Positions 1 to 6,273 of a stretch of DNA of 8,804 bases are shown in pieces. Origin of the DNA: an uncultured Lachnospiraceae bacterium (lineage in GTDB: Bacteria > Bacillota_A > Clostridia > Lachnospirales > Lachnospiraceae); the NCBI GenBank assembly GCA_947178085.1, contig CAMWWS010000097.1:1-8804 (forward strand), in the 5' to 3' direction. Position numbers and translations under genes: made by a program. Under the pieces are notes generated by a model, which worked only from the letters and a program-made list of their open reading frames with translations, searched no databases and was not told where the DNA came from. Each line of letters begins with the position of its first letter. Positions within the stretch are counted from its first letter, which is position 1.

Positions 1-772
1 CTTGTATACATTCAACAATTACCCTCTCCCCTGCGCTATTAAGTGATAATTTTTCTACATTATCTTGCAATATTTTGTATATTTTCGGCTCGTACTCTAC
101 GCCACCCACTCTCTTAAATCCATAATCCAAAAAGGATACCATTGCTCCTCCTTTTCCACACCCATAGTCAAAAATGGCATCTTCTTCTCCCGGAATCACA
201 TGGCAATGATCTAATATCGGAAATATTTCTTTTTGCGTAGTCGTACGAAACGCAGATCCATGTTCCCCAGCAACTTCAAGGTCTTCCTTTTCTATTACCT
301 GAAGGAAATTACATCCATATTTCCACTCTAAGTATTCCAAAAATTGTATATCCCTTTTTCCGGATTTTCTCATCTTAAATACATCTGATTCATCTGATTT
401 TCCCCAACTGACATCCTTCTGATAGATTGCAGCATAAAAATCAAAATAGGTTTCATTCTCTATAAATCCTCTTTCTCTTAGAAAAATTGTAAGTGACTCA
501 TCCATAGGCTCTGCCACCCATACAATTGCGTCAGACACACCTTTATAATTAAAATCAAAAACAGTATTTTGAAAAAGCTCCATATCATATGCCCTACTGA
601 AAGATGTATCCAACGTGACAATATATTCCACATCAATGCTATGATAGTATTTCGCATACCACTTTAAAAACCGTCCCGTGTATCCATATCCATAAAGCAG
701 TACTCGTCGATGTATCGCTTTTACCATAATGTCATCTAGTATTTTTCTAAACTCCTCTAAAACCTTTAACAT
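1..772 (-). CDS. SAM-dependent methyltransferase with Rossmann-like N-terminal module (partial, C-terminus off window)
   Basis: The first 257 codons are in the window and the gene runs off the left edge, so the C-terminus is missing. Residues about 198-230 carry class I methyltransferase signatures: motif I DYGCGKG at 202-208, which binds S-adenosylmethionine, and an acidic residue after the second strand (VEYEP, E226). Ahead of it, residues about 20-118 look like a separate nucleotide-binding-type module beginning RVLLYGYGYTGRFLKW, with a strand-helix pattern like the sugar-sensor domains often joined to capsule enzymes. No signal peptide or membrane segment is seen, so it is probably cytoplasmic. 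The ATG at 772 is supported by AGGAG at 784-780, seven bases upstream. It is the last gene visible in the operon, 51 bases after the cytidylyltransferase. The substrate (sugar, amino alcohol or other) cannot be read from the sequence. Confidence 0.85.
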   Translation of the reverse strand, partial: MLKVLEEFRKILDDIMVKAIHRRVLLYGYGYTGRFLKWYAKYYHSIDVEYIVTLDTSFSRAYDMELFQNTVFDFNYKGVSDAIVWVAEPMDESLTIFLRERGFIENETYFDFYAAIYQKDVSWGKSDESDVFKMRKSGKRDIQFLEYLEWKYGCNFLQVIEKEDLEVAGEHGSAFRTTTQKEIFPILDHCHVIPGEEDAIFDYGCGKGGAMVSFLDYGFKRVGGVEYEPKIYKILQDNVEKLSLNSAGERVIVECIQ

Positions 773-823
773 GCTCCGTCTCCTCTCAACTAAATATTTG
801 TGTAATGTTCGATCCAAAATAAT

Positions 824-1540
824 CTATGATCGGAATAGCTCTTCCTCTGAAAAATCCATCAAAGATGAGACGAGGGAGATATCCTCCTGATTCGTAACTT
901 TAATATTGTTTGTGAAGCCTTTTGAGAAAAAAACTCTCTTACCATAATGAATGGCAAGAATATCAGCATAGACAACATCATGTATATTATCTCTCTCTGC
1001 CATTTCATATAATTCTCTAAGCATGGAGTAGCAATATGCCTGTGGCGTTTGGACACGCATTGTCTTATTTCTGTCCAACTGTTTTATACCTGAAATTTGA
1101 TTATCCGTATATATGATTGTTTCATGACATGGTATTGCCAGCGAGGCATTTCCCTCTCTATGCGCAACATCTAACAATGCTTCAATTGCCTTCTGCGGCA
1201 AGATTGGTCTTGCTGCGTCGTGAATAATGACAAAATCATCATCCTCTAAAACTGTCCGCAGGAAAAAAGCAGCATTTCTTGTTGAGTCATGAACGGTATC
1301 GCCCCCCTCGATAATCCATTTTACCTTCGTCATCTGATATTCCGCTATCATATTTTCCAAATACGCAATCCAGTCTTTCACACAGACAATTAATATGCCA
1401 TCTATCTGATTATTTCTCTGAAAATTCATAATCGTATGTATTATGATAGGGCGTTCTTTCACTATCATAAATTGCTTCGGTAATTCCGCACCCATACGCC
1501 GACCCACCCCGCCGGCCAAAATGACAGCTATATTTTTCAT
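824..1540 (-). CDS. IspD/TarI-family cytidylyltransferase
   Basis: A 238-residue nucleotidyltransferase that should use CTP to activate a polyol phosphate or similar compound to a CDP-linked donor. Visible family motifs are the N-terminal CTP loop LAGGVGRRMG at 8-17 with PKQF at 21-24, HDAARP at 107-112, QTPQ at 164-167 and NIKVTNQED at 212-220. Length fits IspD (methylerythritol phosphate) and TarI (ribitol-5-phosphate), each near 230-240 residues. HDAARP is IspD-like, while the GGDT and CHETI segments recall TarI. Because the gene sits between a HisC-like enzyme and a methyltransferase in a LicD cluster, a role in surface-polymer precursor synthesis is more likely than isoprenoid synthesis; this is inference. 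The reading frame extends upstream to a TTG at 1564, but the ATG at 1540 has AGGAGAG just ahead of it and begins exactly at the conserved first strand, so I chose it. I give no symbol because ispD and tarI cannot be told apart here. Confidence 0.9.
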   Translation of the reverse strand: MKNIAVILAGGVGRRMGAELPKQFMIVKERPIIIHTIMNFQRNNQIDGILIVCVKDWIAYLENMIAEYQMTKVKWIIEGGDTVHDSTRNAAFFLRTVLEDDDFVIIHDAARPILPQKAIEALLDVAHREGNASLAIPCHETIIYTDNQISGIKQLDRNKTMRVQTPQAYCYSMLRELYEMAERDNIHDVVYADILAIHYGKRVFFSKGFTNNIKVTNQEDISLVSSLMDFSEEELFRS

Positions 1541-1543
1541 ACT

Positions 1544-1550
1544 CTCTCCT
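1544..1550 (-). promoter_or_regulatory. Shine-Dalgarno site deciding the cytidylyltransferase start
   Basis: Read on the minus strand, AGGAGAG lies directly before the ATG at 1540 (AGGAG core with a five-base spacer). It favours this ATG over the in-frame TTG at 1564, which would add eight residues not needed for the nucleotidyltransferase fold. Confidence 0.8.
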
Positions 1551-1587
1551 ATTAAATATTTCAACCACTTTTACGCAGTATATATTA

Positions 1588-2643
1588 TCAAACGTCAATT
1601 TCAAACAGAGACTCCATAAACAGCTCCATATATTTCTTATCCCAAATAGTCACTCTCAAAAATCCTGCCGAATCACCTTTCCCACAGAAAATAAGAATAC
1701 CTCTTTTTTTCAATTCTTCTGTAATAAACTCCGCCGTCTTATGTTTCGGGGTAATGCAAATAAAACAACCATTAGTAGGGATGTAGGAATAATTCTCTTG
1801 CTTCAATTTTTCCAGCAGATAGTCTCTTCCTGCATTAAATTTCTCCTTTAGTTCTTTTATTAACTGATCATGATGATCAATGATTGCCTCACCAAAAAGA
1901 AGCGCTAAGCAGTTTACCGTGTAATGCGGTCTGTAATTCCTGATATACTGTATGTTTTCTTTTGAGGAAATAACCGCTCCCATTCTTAATCCACATAGGG
2001 ATAGCATTTTGGAAAAAGTCCTCAATATTATCACATTATCATATTTTTTGATTAAATCTATGGCGCTGCTATCATAAAAATAGTAATACGCTTCATCTAT
2101 AATCACCATAGCATTTTTTTCTCTTGCCTTTTCAACAACTGCTACTATTTCCTCCTTACTGTATACATTACCCACAGGCATATTAGGATTAACAAGGGAA
2201 ACGATACCTGTCTCCTCATCAATCTGCTCAAGCAATCCAGAAATATCAAAAGAGAAATCTTTATTATATGGAACAAATACCGTCCGCATCTGTTCCATAT
2301 CGGCATATACCTTATACATCCCAAATGTAGGTGTTACGCAAACGAGTTTTTTATTCGGCTCTCCAAAAACCTTGATTACATATCCCATCGCCACAACGCT
2401 ACCATCTGTCAATGTAACATTATCATACTCACATCCCAAAAACTCCGCATATTTTTTTGTGAACGCTGTTTCTTCTGGATACATGGCCAGAAACTCCGGC
2501 GTCACTTTGTCCATTACCTCCTTAAACAGCCATTTAGGTAGTCCATCAGGATTTTCATTCTGATCAAGCCTGACATAATCCGCCCTTCCCTCCGGCTGAT
2601 TAGTACGTACAAAATCTTTAATTACTGGATTTACATAGTACAT
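1588..2643 (-). CDS. HisC-like PLP-dependent aminotransferase or decarboxylase (fold type I)
   Basis: A 351-residue PLP enzyme of the class I/II aminotransferase superfamily, closest in layout to histidinol-phosphate aminotransferase and CobD-type threonine-phosphate decarboxylase. Visible landmarks are LDQNENP at 26-32, NPNMPVG at 152-158, the cofactor aspartate and tyrosine in DEAYYYF at 183-189, the Schiff-base lysine K212 in TFSKM, the phosphate-binding arginine R220 in LRMG, and the substrate-carboxylate arginine R330 in FLRVT. The length matches HisC (about 350). Start ATG at 2643 has AAAGGG seven bases upstream. Odd point: the conserved asparagine of the NPTG motif is methionine (M155). 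No other histidine genes are present, and relatives in capsule clusters act on small phosphates (in Campylobacter jejuni, phosphoserine decarboxylation and serinol phosphate formation). I therefore infer that it makes an amino-phosphate for activation by the next gene. The exact reaction is unknown. Confidence 0.88.
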   Translation of the reverse strand: MYYVNPVIKDFVRTNQPEGRADYVRLDQNENPDGLPKWLFKEVMDKVTPEFLAMYPEETAFTKKYAEFLGCEYDNVTLTDGSVVAMGYVIKVFGEPNKKLVCVTPTFGMYKVYADMEQMRTVFVPYNKDFSFDISGLLEQIDEETGIVSLVNPNMPVGNVYSKEEIVAVVEKAREKNAMVIIDEAYYYFYDSSAIDLIKKYDNVIILRTFSKMLSLCGLRMGAVISSKENIQYIRNYRPHYTVNCLALLFGEAIIDHHDQLIKELKEKFNAGRDYLLEKLKQENYSYIPTNGCFICITPKHKTAEFITEELKKRGILIFCGKGDSAGFLRVTIWDKKYMELFMESLFEIDV

Positions 2644-2703
2644 AACTGATCCCTTTCATTATTTTATTATTCAAAGTGCCAACTTTCCCAATTCTCATTT
2701 ATT

Positions 2704-3615
2704 TTAATGATCGCCAACTCTATTTTCAGGTATCGCAATATTTCCAAAACTAATACTTGTTGATGTGTGTTTGGGAACACGCTCTTCCTCTGGTGGCAAA
2801 GTCATATAATCCTCACCATATAAATATCTAAGATATCCAGTATAGTCTACCGGAACCGGAAATCTGCTCCCTTCAAATTCCATTTCACAATATTCATCCA
2901 TCCATTTTCTGAGATAACCCTTTGCCTCCTGTCTGGCTCCCCATCCCGGCGTTCGTATTAGTCTTGTTTTTTTATCATTATACTGATATGCAAGTTTCTC
3001 GAATGTTCTGCAGGCAACCTTCCTCGGAATCAGCTTTAAAATATGATATGCAAACCTCTTTACTATACTCGAATCATGCACTGCACCTACCGGTGAGTAG
3101 GCAATTTTCCTTGCCATGAAACTCCGAAAATTATAAATTGCTTTGGGAAGCATACGTTCCGGCATATTATCACAGGGAAAGATATCTATAAATATCCCTC
3201 TCTTCATTGTCAACATTTCCTGATTTTTTCTACTAAAATAAGTTCCCTTACGCAAGATTCTGCCATATCCCCACCGATATCCCGGATCTGTCTTATATGT
3301 CTGCAAAAAAAACTTCTCTGCATTCAATTGCTCCTTGCAGATTTCACAAAATTTATCATAATCCTTCCGAAGCATCCTGATGTCAATATCATCATCCCAT
3401 GGGATAAAGCCCCTATGCCGGACAGCTCCTAATAAAGTCCCACCATCCAACTCATACCGAATATTATTATTCGAACATATTCTATGTACTTCTTTTAGCA
3501 TGTCCAACTCTATAGCCTGCATTTTTCTTACTACTTCTTTATCATATAGTTCCTTTGTTTTGTTCCCCTTTTCTTTTGTCTCCCAACCATTTCGTCGTAG
3601 GCTCTGTTCTGACAC
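2704..3615 (-). CDS. LicD-family phosphotransferase
   Basis: A 303-residue protein of the LicD family, whose members transfer phosphocholine, or related phospho-alcohols, from a CDP donor onto cell-surface glycans. The diagnostic block is at 58-79 ([13 protein letters not shown] then IPWDDDIDI), with the metal-binding acidic cluster DDDID at 74-78, followed by GIFIDIFP at 140-147. The C-terminal part ([10 protein letters not shown] at 261-270) is also typical. No membrane segment is evident. The frame is open back to a TTG at 3639, but a GTG at 3615 has a strong AGGGAGGGG site six bases upstream, so I prefer GTG. Residues 1-30 are a charged, probably flexible leader before the helix leading into the catalytic block. 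The gene starts the downstream module after a 139-base gap and is followed 60 bases later by the HisC-like gene. The transferred group is not readable from sequence; choline itself is not implied, because no choline kinase or LicC-type cytidylyltransferase is in the window. Confidence 0.92.
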   Translation of the reverse strand: MSEQSLRRNGWETKEKGNKTKELYDKEVVRKMQAIELDMLKEVHRICSNNNIRYELDGGTLLGAVRHRGFIPWDDDIDIRMLRKDYDKFCEICKEQLNAEKFFLQTYKTDPGYRWGYGRILRKGTYFSRKNQEMLTMKRGIFIDIFPCDNMPERMLPKAIYNFRSFMARKIAYSPVGAVHDSSIVKRFAYHILKLIPRKVACRTFEKLAYQYNDKKTRLIRTPGWGARQEAKGYLRKWMDEYCEMEFEGSRFPVPVDYTGYLRYLYGEDYMTLPPEEERVPKHTSTSISFGNIAIPENRVGDH

Positions 3616-3754
3616 TGTTATCCCCTCCCTAGTTGGCAAGCGCCACTTTAAGCCACCCTACAATGTATAAGTCACGCAAATATTGAAATCTTTTTTACAT
3701 ACATGTTTTCGATTTGTTTGGAAATATATTTGCATTCTTTGACCGGCATTTGTA
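3616..3754 (-). other. 139-base intergenic gap between the GDPD and LicD genes
   Basis: This is the longest non-coding gap in the window. It contains the LicD ribosome site and a small imperfect hairpin with arms GGC/GCC at 3631-3647. I looked for a sigma-A promoter on the minus strand: TATACA near 3665-3670 could serve as a -10 element, but nothing close to TTGACA sits at the right distance. No GC-rich stem followed by a T-run was found, so there is no clear terminator. It may hold a weak internal promoter separating the two modules, but the sequence does not prove this. Confidence 0.35.
3622..3630 (-). promoter_or_regulatory. Shine-Dalgarno site deciding the GTG start of the LicD gene
   Basis: On the minus strand AGGGAGGGG is followed by the six-base spacer ATAACA and then GTG at 3615. 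The site lies inside the reading frame that would begin at the TTG at 3639, which argues that the GTG is the real start. A short imperfect hairpin (3631-3647) abuts it. Confidence 0.75.
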
Positions 3755-4927
3755 TCATATATCTAATGGGCGCAGGTAATTTGTAAACACACCCGTAATC
3801 CCCATCTTTCTTAATCTGGAATATACCTCTATACAATCCGTAGAATAGGCGAATACTTTTATTCCTTTTTTTCGACAGATCTTTATCAGCCTTTCATCAA
3901 CATTATTTGCCTCTATGCCAACAGCGCCTATTCCATACTGGCAGCATAAATTTGCAACACTCAGATAGTTCATCCAGTCGGGATTCCTATACTGTGTAAA
4001 AAACATATTATAATTGCTTTTATTTGCAAGCTTAATTGTTTCCTCATCATAAGCTTCCATTACAATTCTGGATTTTAAATTTGCTCTCTCCTTTTCATCT
4101 TTGACAATACATGAAAGCATTTTGTCAATGCCCTCTATGACAGACCTATAACGATCATAATCTATGACTGGCTTATCATCATCATAAGGTTCCCATTTAA
4201 CGTCTACCAGACAGCTTATTTCTCTATGTTTATTCAGTCCACTCAACAAATCTTCTAACGTCATAATGGTATACTTTATTTCCTGCGCTTCATAAAATCT
4301 CCACAAGTCATGTCCCAAAACCAACTCACCGTTTCTCATGCGTAGCACATCGCATTCCATTAATCGAAATTTTGACTTAACAGTATAGTCAAATGCCTCT
4401 TTTGAATTGGAACACATTACTTTCCTACCATCAACAATGCCCCCGCAACCATGTGAAATCAAAGTCCCATGATTAACCCAGTCAGCATTTCCAGTATATT
4501 GGCTCTGTAAGTACAGGGCATATTTTTCTCTATATCTATTCACTAAGTTTTCACTTTTTACCGAATCAAAATATGCATCTTTTATAAAGCTCCTATCGAC
4601 TTCATCAAGAGTCCCCAAACTGTATTTACATATCTCATCCGTAATAAACGGCTGAATCTTCTCAGCTTCTCTCCCCCACATCAAAAGCGTTTTTCTAATA
4701 TTTTCATATGCTGATAAAGCTGTGATTAAATAAACGTCAATATCCTCTCTGTCAAGCAATTCCCTTGAAGGCGCCATAACTGGTATATTTTCATAATAGA
4801 TTCCCTGTTTTTCTTCATTGCTGTCTAAGAACAAAATCACTTCCGCCTTTTCCGGATTAATTGCATTTTTAATCACATGCCAGATTGCATCATTAATGCC
4901 CCAGACTGCCATTTTGATTCTGCTCAT
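3755..4927 (-). CDS. Glycerophosphodiester phosphodiesterase domain protein with Rossmann-like N-terminal module
   Basis: A 390-residue protein in two parts. Residues about 4-95 (MAVWGINDAIWHVIKN, then ILFLDSN) resemble the nucleotide-binding-type modules found at the front of many surface-glycan enzymes. Residues about 155-390 match the GDPD TIM-barrel fold: H159 in SHGCGG, the metal-binding pair E191 and D193 in ECDV, H206-D207 in LGHD, D242-x-K244 (usually E-x-K), and a C-terminal strand pattern VFAYSTD ... GVFTNY. GDPD enzymes cut glycerophosphodiesters to glycerol-3-phosphate and an alcohol. The usual HR pair is HG here, so activity or specificity may differ. There is no signal peptide, so it should act in the cytoplasm, perhaps supplying a polyol phosphate to the upstream cytidylyltransferase or hydrolysing a polymer intermediate (inference). 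Its ATG overlaps the preceding stop by four bases (ATGA), so translation is probably coupled; AAAGG lies ten bases upstream. Confidence 0.85.
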   Translation of the reverse strand: MSRIKMAVWGINDAIWHVIKNAINPEKAEVILFLDSNEEKQGIYYENIPVMAPSRELLDREDIDVYLITALSAYENIRKTLLMWGREAEKIQPFITDEICKYSLGTLDEVDRSFIKDAYFDSVKSENLVNRYREKYALYLQSQYTGNADWVNHGTLISHGCGGIVDGRKVMCSNSKEAFDYTVKSKFRLMECDVLRMRNGELVLGHDLWRFYEAQEIKYTIMTLEDLLSGLNKHREISCLVDVKWEPYDDDKPVIDYDRYRSVIEGIDKMLSCIVKDEKERANLKSRIVMEAYDEETIKLANKSNYNMFFTQYRNPDWMNYLSVANLCCQYGIGAVGIEANNVDERLIKICRKKGIKVFAYSTDCIEVYSRLRKMGITGVFTNYLRPLDI

Positions 4928-6273
4928 AAATTCTTTGCCTTTCTGTTCTCCTCTTTTAAAAACCGCTCCATCATATCGGCTAACGCCACCGATTCGCTCC
5001 GCGTCAGCTTAAACTCACTGCTCTTTCTGCCATTAATCATAGAAAGAAAGTCACTAATTTCATACCGCAGACCATCTCCCAAAAACCTCTCCGAATACTT
5101 CTCCGCCTCCAAAGGATTTTCATAGTGCACTTCAAAATAAGAAGTTTTCCACCAAGGAGCTTCCGCGATCAGATACCCCTTTGTTCCGGAAACTAAGAGC
5201 CTCCCCTCCGACTTAACTCCCAGACCACAGGTCGCCGTCCCGATACCGTTCGGATAGCGCACGGAGACCTTGGTAAACAAATCCAGTCCGTTTTCTCCCC
5301 GGATCACATCGAAGCGGATATCCTCATAATCTTCCCCCAGCAGCTTCAAGATCGGCAGCATCACATAGCTTCCAAGCTCCGTCAGACTGCCGCCGTAAAG
5401 CGGATCTGTCAGTTCTCTGTTCGCGGAGTTTTCCAGTTTCGTAAAGCAGGCCTCCACATTCCTGATCGCACCTATGGTGCCGCTACAGGCCACCCCCAAC
5501 AGTTTATTAAAGCCCGGGCAGTATGCCGTCTTAATTCCCTCAAATAAGATCAATTCATGTGTTCTCGCACAGCGAAATAATTCCTCCGCCTGTTCCCGTT
5601 TCATTACCATCGGTTTTTCACACAACACATGTTTGTCGTGCTCTAGAGCGGATTTGATATAGTCATAGTGGGTCTCATGGGGCGACGCGATATAGACGGC
5701 GTCCACCGCCTCATAGAAGGCTTCCAAATTCGGAAAAGCTTCAATCTCCCACCGATCAGCGAAGTGCGCTGCACTCTCCAAATGAGGATTATACACCCCC
5801 TGAACATTGATACCGCTGACCAGTTTGGCTTCTGGAATGAAGCGCTCCGCGATCCGCCCCGTGCCAATGATTCCGATTCTCTGGATCCTCTTATTCTGCA
5901 CCCGCAACATGGTGCTGGATATACTTTTCGTGCGCTCCAAATAGACCACCTCACAGTAGTCCTTCATGTAATCGAAAGCACCTACCCAGTCGGATCCCAC
6001 CGTAAAGATATCTACCCGGTACTTTTTCACATCCTGCACCTTCTGCCCCGGGGATTCCTCCACGATAATCTCATCCGCAAAACCGGTCTTTCTGACATTT
6101 TCGATTCGGGTCACCAGAGAGTCTATCACATTCAGCTTCCCTCTGGCCTTGTCGTAGGTCTCCGAGGTGACGCCCACGATCAGGTAATCCCCTAACGCCT
6201 TCGCCCGCTCCAACAGGCGGTAATGACCCTCGTGTAAGAGATCAAAGGTACCGTATGTTATCACTCTTTTCAT
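4924..6273 (-). CDS. Bifunctional TagD-type cytidylyltransferase fused to Gfo/Idh/MocA oxidoreductase
   Basis: A 449-residue fusion. Residues 1-128 are almost the full length of TagD, the glycerol-3-phosphate cytidylyltransferase: YGTFDLLHEGH at 7-17 contains the HxGH nucleotide motif, GSDW is at 93-96, and RTKSISST at 114-121 is the second signature (RTxxIST in TagD). Residues about 131-449 are a Gfo/Idh/MocA dehydrogenase: NAD(P) loop GIIGTGRIA at 134-142, catalytic lysine K220 in CEKP at 218-221, and GGSLTELGSY at 294-303, ending in the family's tyrosine. The expected activities are making a CDP-polyol and oxidising or reducing a sugar or polyol; the order and substrate are unknown. ATG at 6273 overlaps the upstream stop by four bases, with AAAGG nine bases ahead, and its own stop overlaps the next gene. 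Base composition is clearly richer in GC than the downstream genes. The domain identities are secure; the joint reaction is inference. Confidence 0.92.
   Translation of the reverse strand: MKRVITYGTFDLLHEGHYRLLERAKALGDYLIVGVTSETYDKARGKLNVIDSLVTRIENVRKTGFADEIIVEESPGQKVQDVKKYRVDIFTVGSDWVGAFDYMKDYCEVVYLERTKSISSTMLRVQNKRIQRIGIIGTGRIAERFIPEAKLVSGINVQGVYNPHLESAAHFADRWEIEAFPNLEAFYEAVDAVYIASPHETHYDYIKSALEHDKHVLCEKPMVMKREQAEELFRCARTHELILFEGIKTAYCPGFNKLLGVACSGTIGAIRNVEACFTKLENSANRELTDPLYGGSLTELGSYVMLPILKLLGEDYEDIRFDVIRGENGLDLFTKVSVRYPNGIGTATCGLGVKSEGRLLVSGTKGYLIAEAPWWKTSYFEVHYENPLEAEKYSERFLGDGLRYEISDFLSMINGRKSSEFKLTRSESVALADMMERFLKEENRKAKNL

Noticed and set aside
1541..1564. Longer version of the cytidylyltransferase starting at TTG 1564.
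   Set aside because: The ATG at 1540 has a strong AGGAGAG site and begins at the conserved first strand.
1588..2643. Histidine biosynthesis gene hisC.
   Set aside because: The family is HisC-like, but no other histidine genes are present, the neighbours are surface-glycan enzymes and the NPTG-motif asparagine is changed.
2644..2703. Possible terminator between the LicD and HisC-like genes.
   Set aside because: The 60-base gap is AT-rich but has no stable GC-rich stem followed by a T-run.
3616..3639. Longer version of the LicD protein starting at TTG 3639.
   Set aside because: A strong Shine-Dalgarno site lies inside that extension and points to the GTG at 3615.
5668..6195. A 175-codon plus-strand frame opposite the fusion gene.
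   Set aside because: It mirrors the GC-rich coding strand of a clear two-domain enzyme; long antisense frames are expected there and no domain is visible.
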